From: Artemisia argyi
Taxonomy: Eukaryota; Streptophyta; Magnoliopsida; Asterales; Asteraceae
Direction: 5' to 3'
Length of the DNA stretch: 64,000 nucleotides
Assembly: GCA_030686995.1 (NCBI GenBank)
Contig: CM060684.1
Span: forward strand, 13,625,897 to 13,689,896
In this document: positions 24,454 through 35,419 of the stretch, one piece after another
How the letters are laid out: every line of letters starts with the position of its first letter
Numbering within the stretch: position 1 is the first letter of the stretch
Notes under the pieces: model-generated
Told to the model about the DNA's origin: nothing
What the model saw: only the letters and a program-made list of their open reading frames with translations
Database searches by the model: none
Position numbers and translations under genes: made by a program

Positions 24454-25565
24454 GAATCATCATACCTCCTCTAACCCACTACGACCACAAGGACACCATT
24501 AAGTACCTACCAAAACACCACAAAACCAAAGGCCTTACCCCAATCAATGTTTTCAAAGCCTTAGAAAAACATTATGTCCATGAGGGTAGAACCATTGACC
24601 CGTCCTTCCTAGAAGGCACAAACCTCTACACGGAATTTGCCACAATCAACTTTGAGTGTCTTTTAGAAATCGACGAGCCTATTTGTCCTAGGTTCATTTT
24701 GGAATTCTATGCATCTGTCACCCTCTCCACGGATGATTATGGTCAAATGTCTATCAACTTTAGGGCTAGTGGTCATCAATACTCCTTCACTCTCGAGGAG
24801 TTTGCTCAAATCCTAGGTGTCCCAAACCGTGGTACTTGCATCTACTCTGACTTGCACTCCCTCTCAACTCTTGATACACTCTTTGACAGCATCCATCCCT
24901 ATGACACCCCTCTTGTGTCAAAAGATGTACTTCATGACCACCTCTTCGTTAGGACAACCAACACTAGGAAAACTTGCTCGGGAAATGAGGTTGATAAGGA
25001 CCCGTATGGAATGGAACTTAATGAACTCAAGCCCCAATTCAAGAAATGGGAGGAAGTACTTAGAGCCAATGTCATTAGCACAATAGGAAACCGAGATCAT
25101 ATAAATCTTTGCCTTTGCTACATGCTCTACTCCTTGTCTGTTAGGCAACCGTTCAACCTTACCTACTACATGGCCAAGAGAATGGCCGACATTCCCGTGC
25201 ATGGCACAACGGCTATGCCATATGGAATGCTCTTGACCCGTCTCTTTAGGTTCATCTCTCCCATTCCACCAACTCCTAACGGTCTTCGCCTTGACTGCTC
25301 TCTCATTCCACACACGTTTGTCCCACTAAGTGATAAGAGAGTGTATGAAGCCCAAGGAAAACGTCCTCATCCTCCTACCTCCTCATCATCTTCCTCAATG
25401 AGTGAAGATGACTCTTTGCCCAACTCTAGGCTTCCACCTCTAGAATACCTATCCCAACTTCCGGATATTCCAAATGAGTCGGTGGAGTTCAAGCAAACAA
25501 AGGAGATGTTTAAGAATCTTGGAAGATTCCTTGGAAAGCTCAAGAACAAGATTGACCGTCAATGA
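24454..25565 (+). CDS. SIRE third ORF (env-position protein, unknown function)
   Basis: The frame is open from GAATCATC at about 24454 (no ATG; preceded by TTTTTCTAG) to TGA at 25563-25565, about 370 codons. Notable parts are ALEKHYVHEGRTIDPSFLEG, FRASGHQYSFTLEEFAQILG, a Lys/Trp segment LKPQFKKWEEVL, LCLCYMLYSLSVRQPFN, PVHGTTAMPYGMLLTRL, a Ser-rich linker and a C-terminal Lys-rich helix. There is no signal peptide and no clear membrane span, so it does not look like a classical env. I recognise the pattern as an ORF often found beside pol of SIRE-like elements in Asteraceae genomes, but its job is unknown. It is the longest undamaged ORF of this element. Expression by splicing is inference from the acceptor-like sequence. 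Confidence 0.7.
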
Positions 25566-26561
25566 GTGCGGGTGTGTAGGTGTGTTTGGCACTAGGTACT
25601 ATTTGAACAATTTGGTCTTTTAAACAATGTTGGTCATGTATTTGTAGATTGGTACAATTTGTGATACTATTTGGAATATGTATTAACTTACTATGATGCA
25701 GGTAGACAACGTTTGGCACGTTGTCAAATTTTCATGTTTATGAATTTTTCACTAAGTATAGTGAAATTCGCTAGCCCCCGGTCAAAGTCCTATGGTATGC
25801 GTGTTTACATGTCTATTTTTTGTATTGTCTAACCAGATATGCATTATATTTTTGATTTTAGGAGTTTTCGAAAAATTTGAAAATCATCTCGCGGGTCAAA
25901 ATCGCGGACTGTATAGTTTTTCAGGTCTGGCGGATCTGGCGGCACCCTAGAATGGATTCCGCCAGTGTAATTTCTGGGCAACCCAGAAATGGCCCAACGG
26001 ATCGGACGGAACCCTCACACGGGTTCCGCCTGTGTATTCTAAAGGTTCCGCCAGATTTCCTGCAGAATTTTTTTTTTAGCTTTCAACATTTCGACATCCA
26101 ATCAACATAATACCATCCTTTTAGATAGAAACCAATTTCCTGAAACTTGTTTAGCACAATAGGGTAGTTCTCATTCCTTATAACTCAAACAAAACCATTT
26201 CCCACCAAATTTCAAAAATAGTCATAACCACCTCAAGGAACCTTCACACATAAAGGAAGGAACCCTTTCAAAGGTTCCTTGAAATCCCTAAGACATATAT
26301 CTTCAACAAATTTGCCAAAACTACTAAGCATTTAGTGCAAATCTTGTCTTCTCACTTCACCATTTTCATTGGATTGACTTCCATGATTTGACAACCCAAG
26401 TTAGTCTTCCAAATTATTAGGAACCTCCATTTTTGTATGGCTAAACATCAAATCCAAACACTCCTTCCCACACTCCTTCATCACTATAAATTAAACCATC
26501 CTAAACACTATTAAATCACAGCTTCTCCATCACAATCTCTGATCTTTAAATCATTCTAACA
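25566..26561. other. SIRE spacer with the longest GGCGGAACC module
   Basis: The module spans 25924-26077 and has two inverted pairs, the last ending CTGCAG. Otherwise it is AT-rich leader-like sequence before the next ORF. Confidence 0.6.
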
Positions 26562-27518
26562 ATGACTAAGTCAACTATCACCTCTCAACCATCAAGACCC
26601 GTCCGGAAAACCGCCCAGATAAGTGTCAAACCACTTTGGTCAAACCAATCCATCAACCTAAGCTCCTCATCCTCGGATGAATTCACCTCATCAATCAAAA
26701 ATGAACATTTTCTACACCTTGCATCTCCATCTCCATCACCCAATGAACCCAATGAGCTCACTCCACCACCAACAAAATCACCCATTGACCCAACTCCACC
26801 AAGTGCTCCAACCCAACCATCCAAAACTCCATCACCATCACCATTACCAAAACTTGAACCTATGGAGTTATTTGGGTCTCCTCCAACCTCACCACATCCT
26901 TTTGTCCAAGATCCCAATGATCTTCCACCAAGACCAACTCAACCACCACCGTTTGCAAATGAAACACCAAGGTCATTTCTTGACCAAAATGAGAATTTTA
27001 ACCACAACCAACCACCACAACAAGAGTACCACCAACCCAAACCATTGTTGTTTCACCCTATCTACCATGACATCCATGGTCCTCTTTATGGAGAACCAAA
27101 TTTTGAAAACCATGATCACCCAACTCCACCACATTCTCAAGCCCAAACCTTTGAATCTTTCTTTCCTTCTTATGAGGAAATTTAAAGCATGGTCGAGAAT
27201 CACCTCCATCAAGCAATAGAATTTCAAACCACCTTGCTTGACTCTATCCCAAACCCATCCTCCACCCAAGAACCAAAAACCAACCCATCCTCAAACCAAC
27301 AAACCAACACCAACCCATTTCCACCCAATCATCCCCATGTTGGCTCACATTGTGAGCAAATGTTGAAAATGGGTGAAAGCATCAAATTGTTGCTTCACCA
27401 ATTCCAAGATGAAACCCGTTTTGCATTCCAACACGTCATAGAACGTTTGGATGCTCTTTCCCACCCAAACAAATCCCAGACAACATTTGGAGGCCTTTTG
27501 GCCCATTTAGGAAAGTAG
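26562..27518 (+). pseudogene. SIRE fourth ORF, Pro-rich protein with one in-frame stop
   Basis: ATG at 26562 opens a frame of 318 codons, interrupted only by TAA at 27183-27185. The first two thirds are strongly Pro/Ser/Asn-rich (SPSPSPNEPNELTPPPTK and similar) with repeated PTPP-like words. The last third (ENHLHQAIEFQTTLLDSI, HCEQMLKMGESIKLLLHQF, FAFQHVIERLDAL) looks helical. Some SIRE env-like proteins have a proline-rich region, but I see no membrane segment here. Function unknown. Confidence 0.6.
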
Positions 27519-28002
27519 GATTTGATTTTTTATATTTCTTGGTTATTTTTCATTTTTTTAGAAGTAGGAGGATCTTTTTCATTTCTTGTCTTTGACTTTT
27601 ACAAGTCAAATTTTACTTGGAATGATATCTTTTTCTACTTACTTACTTGCATTGTTGGTTGATCATTTTTTAGCTGTCATTGTGGTTGCAATGTGTGTGG
27701 TAACTACAAGCTTGATTATATATATATCACCAACTAACCAATTTTTTTGTAGGATCAAAATCCATGTTTCCCATCTTGGCACTCTTTTTAAGGGGAGTAT
27801 CGACCAAGGGGGAGCACATGCATTATTCCGCTTCGCTACTCTACTTTTTGTTTCGACAAAAAGGGGGAGAAATATATTAAACCTTTAAACTTAATATGAT
27901 TTTCATCACTTAAGTAAAACAAGTTTAATATAATTTTTTTTAAGTCTTAAGCACTAAGATTTTGTGAGTTACTTAAAAACAAAGTTTATGTTTTGTCATC
28001 AA
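27519..28002. other. SIRE 3' untranslated region
   Basis: Contains repeated AAAAAGGGGGAGA-like words near 27857 and 28004, so an extra PPT-like sequence precedes the real one. No gene is supported. Confidence 0.5.
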
Positions 28003-28016
28003 CAAAAAGGGGGAGA
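28003..28016 (+). other. polypurine tract of the SIRE element
   Basis: AAAAAGGGGGAGA directly precedes the TGTTAAT start of the 3' LTR, the classical PPT form of this group. Confidence 0.85.
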
Positions 28017-28017
28017 T

Positions 28018-28222
28018 TGTTAATACAAATATCACCTAAAAACGTTATTTATAGTTTACGATCTTTGCTAAGTTTTGTTAACGACAAAATGTAAACTTTA
28101 GTTTCTAAGAAAATCATAATCTTAGTTTTAAAGACTTGCATAACTAGACATTTGCTACATTTTACATTTCATAAAACACAACACTTTTTATTTCTTAAAA
28201 TAGAAATGTCACATCACATTTA
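28018..28222 (+). repeat. SIRE 3' LTR, first 205 bp only
   Basis: It matches 16133-16337 with about 4 differences, then stops inside U3 and continues directly as host segment (member B). About 890 bp of LTR plus the TSD are missing. Confidence 0.9.
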
Positions 28223-28740
28223 AAGTAGTACAATAACTATCACACGCAACTATCATCAAAAGCCACATATATACATTAAATCTAAACATCAAACTCCCCA
28301 TCCACCTCCATATTTAGAAACCCACATGTTCCATAATTTATAGATAACGTCACAATACGTGCTCTTGTACCATTCTCATCCATAGATAGCGACTTTACGA
28401 AATGCACGTTTAATCCCACCAACTAACCAACAACAACATTAATGTTCACCAAATGGCATATATACAATTACCTGCCCATATAATTGATTCTTCTCATCAC
28501 CATATCTCTTTAACCTCATAAGCACAAGTATACCAAGTTTTTGTGGTGGTGATGAACATCGTTGGTGAAGATCATAAATTGTTTTTGCTTCTATTCTTTG
28601 ACACTCAAACAAAAAATATTATGTTTTACTATTGGAATAGGTGGTCTCGGAATATAAAGGTAAAATTGCCTCATTTTCGTTTCATATCACCTTTTAATAT
28701 TATTGTCTTCAAAGTCTTACGTTGCATCTAAAATATTGTT
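28223..28740 (+). repeat. host segment family, member B (right half of A)
   Basis: Closely similar to 34001-34490, including AACTCCCCATCCACCT, TAGATAGCGACTTTACG and GTTGGTGAAGATCAT. It picks up almost where member A (ending 14416) stopped, with about 15 bp missing at the joint. A and B were therefore one segment before the insertions. The end carries AGGTGGTCTCGGAATA followed by a GTAAAATTG donor-like site, also in member C. Confidence 0.85.
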
Positions 28741-29136
28741 AAGTACTCTAATGTGTTAAAAGTGTTTTTTAATCTTTAATAGATCTATTATGTTGGACTT
28801 ATAAACTTTTTTTTTTTTAATTTCATCTGCATGCATGCTTCGTGAGAGTTTATTACATGGGTTGTGTTATACTAATCCTTCCTATGTTGTCACATTAGGA
28901 GGTTTTGGTCATACCATGCAACCTGTAATGCATACCGTACAACCGGGTGATGCGTCCAATCATTGCAAACCCTCTCTATGGAAGGGTGTGGATAACTCAA
29001 TCCTTATTACATACCGATCTAAATTTTATTACTATATTTGTCAGATAATCCATATGTGAACAGGTATGGATCCATACCTAGGGCCTACCTTTTTTATTTC
29101 TTTTTTTTTTTTAATTATTATTAAAGGAGCTCACTT
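28741..29136. other. intergenic, nothing recognised
   Basis: AT-rich with short homopolymers. No ORF with protein-like composition. Confidence 0.5.
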
Positions 29137-29315
29137 ATGATCAAATGAGAAACATAATTAAGATGAGAAGAATGAGAAAAAACTAGAATCACAAATATTA
29201 GATGCACTCATAAAAAATAGATGTATCTGATATTATTTCTCTTTCCTTATTTGAAATATATGGTTATAATTTTTTCTCAGTCTTCTCATTTTATTAATTC
29301 TTTCTTACTAGATCC
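29137..29315. mobile_element. MITE with ~45-bp terminal inverted repeats, copy 2
   Basis: Its arms TGATCAAATGAGAA... and ...TTCTTACTAGATCCA are inverted repeats. The body matches 10691-10866 (GATGCACT..., TATATGGTTATAA...). It is immediately preceded by a poly-T/TTA-rich tract. Confidence 0.55.
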
Positions 29316-29553
29316 ATACTCGACCTAGAATCATTCAATTTGATTTCAAGTTTTTTAGTGTCTCATTTGTGAAAATTTATGCACAACACGTTCAATGGTC
29401 TTTTAACATTGTCAGTTTGTCACACACAATATGTGGAGTACGTCTAGTGCGCCAAATTCCACATATTATGTCTCTCCATGTCGCTCTATCAACTTTCTAG
29501 GCTCCCTAGGCTCTCTATGTCAAAAAATTTACAATTATCTAACATTAATTTTT

Positions 29554-29584
<31 letters not shown>

Positions 29585-30683
29585 TGCAGTCTCAAACAAA
29601 ACAAGCTCTTGGGGGAGGTGGATATCTACCGTGTGCTGGTACTCACCCGTTGGGAATTGGTTCTTAATAGATAGGTTTGTTAGCTTCTCAAAAAGTCCAG
29701 CCATAAGAATGGACTTGTCACTTCCTATAGCAATAATGTATTCTGGTTTTGATATGCTAATCGTCTTCCCTTTGGTTACACCAGCCCAAATTAATTTAGG
29801 TAGAATTTTACCTGTGGGAAAATTTTCAATTTTGAGATACTTACAAATGTTTAAAAAAATGAGTTTCACCATGTACGTGGTAGACATAACACTTGCAATA
29901 ATTACTTAAGTCATTACTAGGGAAGAATCATTCAAATGTGGAAAACCTTAACACCTACGGAAGTGTAGGACGAACACTTGAGTGAAGTTAAAAGCTCATA
30001 TTTAGTCTTCTTATTTTGAAGATATTAGAAGCATCTTGAGTGATGGATCTGGTATTGTAATCGACATTAAAGTCGTGATTCTTTATTTGGATATAACATT
30101 GTCCCCGTAGATAGACTTAAGGCATTGTGAAATTTTGTCAGTGGAGTTAGATAAGAAAAATGATATGTGATTTTTGACATGGTTTGTGGCGGGGAAGGAG
30201 TGTTCCATTATCTTGGATATTGGCAGCATTGTAATCATCTGCGTGCTTTTCACGATGGCAAACTTCAGTCTTGGTATCTTCACAACACCAATAAACAACT
30301 CCATTATCCACGTTCACCAAATAACATCTTCCTTTCTCATACGCTAACACGATAATTGGTCGGCCTCCTAACAAAAATGGTCGCCCCTGGGAACCTTCAA
30401 ATTACAACTTCAAGAAAAATTAGGGAAAATAGGTGATGATCGTTGAAGTGATTACGTAATTGGGGGATGTTGAAACTCATTATGATGTTACTCTGTACTA
30501 GTTAGCAATTGTTAGATTTGAATGTAAAGCTCATTGTGATCTTCCATTTGTATTATATTTATACTTAGTTGCTAACATTTGATCAAACTTTCTGAATGCA
30601 TGTCAAATGCTAAAGTATGGTTTATAAGTAATTAATCTGCAGAAAATGTTGAAGTGTTAAGGACCTATTCTTGTAGAATATGA
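29316..30683. other. intergenic; possible decayed minus-strand coding remnant
   Basis: A 28-nt T run lies at 29558-29585. On the minus strand, 30374-30147 reads GGRPIIVLAYEKGRCYLV followed by VYWCC and a later Cys and His. This loosely recalls a FLYWCH-type zinc finger of MULE-associated proteins. The frame is broken and the match is weak, so I do not call a gene. Confidence 0.35.
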
Positions 30684-30698
30684 AATTAAACCCAAATC

Positions 30699-30700
<2 letters not shown>

Positions 30701-30731
<31 letters not shown>

Positions 30732-31596
30732 GTAAAGGGGAGTAATCCTGCACCCTGGTAAAATATATTAACCAAAAACATTGAAGTACAATAGATGAGA
30801 GTGAATCCCTCATCTCAGTCCCTTAGGACACTTCCAGACTCTCATATAAGAATGACACGCCATTCTTATAACTTACATAATAAAACTTACCACCTACAAT
30901 GACTATACAAGTGAACAAAAAATAGGAATTAACACATGATTCACTAAGGTAGCACCAAGAACATAGCCATCGTAGAACTTCAATCAACTTCCATGTGATC
31001 CAGAAAAACACCAAACATAGTCTGACATCAACATAGAACCTGAACTTGCATAGCAAATCAATGAAACCTTGAACCATCTCCAAACCGATCCGAGTGAAAA
31101 TCCTGGAGCAAGCCGAGGCTCAATGTTTCACAAACCATGAGATAGACCATGCCGCAACAGATACAATAAAGAATCCAGCAACATGCAGCCGATCCAATCA
31201 ACACAATGCATAGGGTGTACGAGAACCCCTAACTTCCCCACTTCTACATGCCATAAACAATCTCACCAGCAACAAGCATCAAATCATGGACCCATCTGCT
31301 GGAGCATGCAGAAACGACCAACCATAGCCATCGAACAAAGGTCATCCGAACCCTAATATCCAATAATTCAACGAGTATAGATCCTAGGGTTTAACAACCA
31401 ATAGGTGGTTTTTGACCAAGAACCAATCAAAACTTGACTTACACTTTCAATCAATAACTAGGATTTTAAACAACAGAATCAACTTCCATCAAATCGATCA
31501 CAAAGACTAAGATAAAACAGTACACATATGTCTTTGATAATTAGATAACGCATAGGGTTATCAAAACCCTAACATCCAATGCAACATCCGAACCCT
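30701..31596 (-). mobile_element. poly-A retroposon (896 bp), LINE-like or retrocopy
   Basis: The same 17-18 nt word AATTAAACCCAAATCGTT stands on both sides (30684-30700 and 31597-31613), a long TSD typical of target-primed reverse transcription. A 31-nt T run at 30700-30730 is the poly-A tail on the minus strand. No RT is visible, so it is either a 5'-truncated LINE 3' end (ending GGTTAATATATTTTACC) or a retrocopied transcript. Confidence 0.8.
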
Positions 31597-31613
31597 AATT
31601 AAACCCAAATCGT

Positions 31614-32145
31614 TAACTTGCATTGTAATTGTATCATACTATCATATAATATAGCTTTTTGGAAATGCAAGGGACAATGCATTTCACTTACGTCTTCAAT
31701 TTTAGAGATGAAAGATTTAAAGAAAATGAAGAATTTAATACCATATATGATACCATCATATAACTCGACTAGAAACTCATGAAAAACTTTGTTTATCATT
31801 TCATCCATAATGAGTATTTGTTTCATGCCTATGTAATATTTAAACTCAGTTAAAGTATGAAGAAGAATATAAAAGTCTAGTTTGTCTCTTGTTTTATTGG
31901 AGATTTATAGACACACTTCACAACACTTTTATTATCACATGAAAATAGATGTACAATTCTACATCATACCTCACCACGCTTCTGAGTTTTGATCCTTTCC
32001 TGTATAATTAATTGATTCCATGCTATCGACTTCACTCTGAATGTATGTATTGTATACATGCATGCTCCCACCAACTTAGACTCCAATATTTACTTTGCTT
32101 AATAAAATTTACCTGCCCACTCCTCCATATAATTAACTTTTCCCA
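31614..32145. other. intergenic, related to the host segment family
   Basis: The last 50 bp (ACCTGCCCACTCCTCCATATAATTAAC) resemble the ACCTGCCCATATAATTGATTC part of members B and C. The CACTA element therefore inserted into a diverged member of that family. No gene. Confidence 0.45.
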
Positions 32146-32613
32146 CACTACAAGAATCATAACATTAATTTAATTATATATTTTATGTTACCGACGCCAT
32201 GTCGACGGTATCATAAAATTAATTTAATTATATATTTTATGATACGGACGTCATGTCGACGGTATCATAAACACATACTTGACCAGCCTGTTGACTTTGA
32301 CAAAACCGTACCGATGTCAAGTCTACGGGATTATTTAAAACATAATTAACGATTATTAATTAATTAGATAATTAGTATTATGATCTCGTCGACATGTCGA
32401 CGGGAATATAACGTCAGACCATCAAAACCTTTGACTGGAAAACCATGTGAGACCCACATTGTCGACGGACATTATCGACGGGATAGTGGTTGCCGACGAG
32501 GCACTCGCGACAAACTGGGCCGACGTCATGTCGACGGGAATGAATGATGCCGACGTCATGACGTCGGCATGGTGGCAAAAATGTCGCATGGAAAAGTCCT
32601 GACCGTACTAGTG
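32146..32613. mobile_element. non-autonomous CACTA-like element (468 bp)
   Basis: The left end is CACTACAAGAATC and the right end is GGTACTAGTG-like (inverted CACTAGTAC). The interior is filled with variants of GACGTCATGTCGACGG and GTCGACGG, matching the dense subterminal repeats of CACTA (CMC) elements. Flanking triplets CCA and TCA agree at 2 of 3 positions. No transposase. Confidence 0.65.
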
Positions 32614-33454
32614 TCATTTACATCTCTTTAGAACACCATCCAAAACTCCAATATTTTCTTTTCTATTTTATTCTAATCCAACTAATTTTTCATTTTTTAA
32701 AATAAAATACAAATTAATTTAAAATAATTAAAATATAAAGTACTAATTTTTCATCCAGGAGTTATTATTCACATATTCATTAAACTCGTTAATTTACGTC
32801 ATTTTTGTTAAACTCATAAAACAAGGAGACTAAACTTGAAAAATTATTTACAGTAAAAAAAACCATTATATTCTTCGCTGCAATCTGCAAAAACACATAG
32901 ACACACATTACAAAAACACATAATCACACACTACAAATACACATATTCAGCATTTAAAATAAACAAAGATAGACAAAAAAACACCCCGTTTCCTGTTTGG
33001 TTCAAAGCCAAGCGCCTCACTCGCGCCTTGGCACATGGGTATGCCGGTGTAATGGCGTCGGCTTGAAGCCATGCCACATGCGTTTTGCGCGATAGGTTCG
33101 TGACCACACCCAAAGCTCTTAGCCTAAGAAAAGTTGTCAGTTGGCGGTGTAGGCAGAAGTCTTTATAAGCTAAGTATCAATGAATGATAAGTGAAAATTT
33201 AAAATCTCTTAAACTTATAGCTCTAATTATATGTAGTTAACATAACAATGAAAAAACACTTATGCAAAACTGTTTTTTGTTTAGAAAAAAATAGATACGT
33301 AAACTGAGAGCATCTACAATGTTAAACATTTTAAAAAGATTTATACAATTTTCATGTCATATTTTACTTTTAACTTATAAATTTCTCATTTTATAAATTT
33401 ATTACTATTATGTTTAAAACTTGTAAAAAATTATTAAATCAAAGATGTGCATAT
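32614..33454. other. intergenic, nothing recognised
   Basis: AT-rich. A GC-richer patch at 32990-33120 is open on the minus strand for 60 codons but has no recognisable protein. Confidence 0.5.
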
Positions 33455-34560
33455 TGAATGAGTTACATATATTTAGTTACAATAAAAGGGTTTATAAACC
33501 TAGACCTTTTCCGTTCCATGTCATTATAAAGCTCCATCCAGTGACTCAATTTATAAACTTTTTGCTATTCATTCCTACTATATCCTCCAAATTATCTTCC
33601 TACTCCATGTAAAAATTGACAAGTGTAATCCACTATTTATCTTCTTTGATCTCCCTCATTGATTTTAACTCTTGTCATCATCCTAAATATAGAAGGATAA
33701 GTAGGAACATGTAGTAGGAATATCAATCATTTTCCTTTTTATAAAACTCTTATTATGGATGCCCAAATACAGGAACTGCTTCTAATTTATAAGCTGGACG
33801 TAAGAAAAGCAAGCAATCACAAACACCATACTTATATTTGTGTAAGAATAGCTAAGTATTGGTGAACACATTACTTTTTCCTTTTGATATATACGTAATT
33901 ACTAAGTTCTCATCAATTTGATTCATTTTCATTTCTTGAAGCCCTACTATTAATTATCTTTTTAATATCAACAAGCTCGAACATTAAGTGAAAGTCTTCA
34001 TTAAAGTAGTGCAATAGCTATCTCACACCCAACTATCATCAAAAGGCACATATATACATTAATTCTAAACATCAAACTCCCCATCCACCTTCATATTTAG
34101 AAACTCACATGTTCCATAATTTATAGATAACCTCACAATATGTGATCTTGTACCATTCTCATCCATAGATAGCGACTTTACGAAATGCACATTTAAACCG
34201 ACCAACTAATAGACCAACAACAACATTAATGTTCACCAAAGGGCTATATATATACCCACCCATGTAATTGACTCTTGTCATTACCATATATCTCTTTGAA
34301 GCTCACCAACACAATTGTATACCAAGTTCTTGTGGTGGTGAGGAACATCGTTGGTGAAGATCATACATTGTTCCTGCTTCTATTCTTAGATGCACAAGCA
34401 AATAAATATAATTTCTTGTTGGAATTGGAATAGGTGGTCTCGGAATATGAAGGTAAAATTGCCTCATTTTAGTTTCAGTTCACCTTTTACATATAATTTA
34501 TTCCCTTTGCTATATGTCTTTGCTTCTATTTCATTTGATGTGAGTTTAGATTACAAATTA
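33455..34560 (+). repeat. host segment family, member C (uninterrupted)
   Basis: It matches member A (13765-14416) followed by member B (28223-28700) without the Harbinger/SIRE insertion and without the 136-bp retroposon. It therefore serves as the empty-site reference. The right end carries GTGGTGGTGAGGAACATCG... and AGGTGGTCTCGGAATATGAAG followed by GTAAAATTG, which looks like a first exon and donor of a gene whose later exons may be those at 35009-37267. Confidence 0.8.
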
Positions 34561-35368
34561 CAACTTTAATTATAATAATTAAAAGCCTAGATTCTTTGTG
34601 CGTTGTCTTGGAGAGCCTTTTTTTTTTAAATGTTGTTGTCTATAATTACAAATTCATAGCGAATGCTCGAGGATCCAAGTTTATGAAGAACATTCACCTC
34701 CTAGCGGGATTTGCAGTTTTAGAATAAATGTTTGTTTGTCAATATGTAGTTACAGTTTTATGTGTGGTGGTAGAGGTAGACTCATCGGACTGATGTTAAT
34801 TTTACATTACCTTCCAACACTAGTCTATAGGCAGTATTGACCTTAGTTGAACAATAAGGCAATTTAAGTTCTGTTAGTATGTCTATGCAATTATGTATAC
34901 AAACGTCTTATACTTGTTGAATAGAAATCATGTAATATGTACATAGATTTTAGTTTCACTTCTAATTTTTAGTGTGCAAGTTACTGATGAATTGTTAATC
35001 CATCACAGCTTATTGACTTAAAAGATGAGGGACATGGAACTAGATTAAATGATGAATGTCTAAGGAGGTGAGTCCAAGAGTTGCCATTTTTAAATGGGTG
35101 GGCAATATTAAATGAAATCTTTTATACAATTTTTTTGCAGAATGATGCTGGATTTTTTTGAGCTGACTACAAATGACAAGTCATATACAAATAAATCAAA
35201 CAAGGAAATTCTCGAACTGCTAGTTGAGATGTTTGAGTACTTTCTCATTTGGTGCTATTTGATAACACCCCTAGTGATCATACACCATCTTTTATGTGAG
35301 GTCTATCTAATGTGTTAAGTGGTGTTTTACAAAATGTGCTTCAATTTTATTCTCATCTTATTACTTAA

Positions 35369-35373
<5 letters not shown>

Positions 35374-35404
<31 letters not shown>
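35374..35404. repeat. GT microsatellite
   Basis: About 15 GT units in the second intron of the exon series. Confidence 0.9.
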
Positions 35405-35407
<3 letters not shown>

Positions 35408-35419
35408 ATTATTGATTTA

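Larger units (their letters stand above)
16133..28222 (+). mobile_element. SIRE/Maximus-type Ty1/copia retrotransposon, 3' LTR truncated
   Basis: A long copia element with 5' LTR, Met-tRNA-type primer site, UBN2-type gag, pol, two further ORFs after pol, a classical PPT and the first 205 bp of the 3' LTR. The two LTR starts differ at about 4 of 205 positions, so the insertion is recent relative to the rest. A solo Athila-type LTR interrupts it directly after the primer site. The rest of the 3' LTR is missing, and so is the right TSD. Confidence 0.9.

Noticed and set aside
24918..25313. 131-codon minus-strand ORF
   Set aside because: Shadow of ORF3 of the SIRE element.
26677..27219. 180-codon His/Leu/Asn-rich plus-strand ORF
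   Set aside because: Shifted frame over the Pro-rich ORF4; its composition is explained by CCA-rich codons read out of register.
27586..27888. 100-codon ORF after SIRE ORF4
   Set aside because: No domain, and it runs through PPT-like G-rich words of the 3' untranslated region.
29552..29887. 111-codon minus-strand ORF ending in polylysine
   Set aside because: The Lys run is the poly-T tract, and I see no recognisable domain in the rest.
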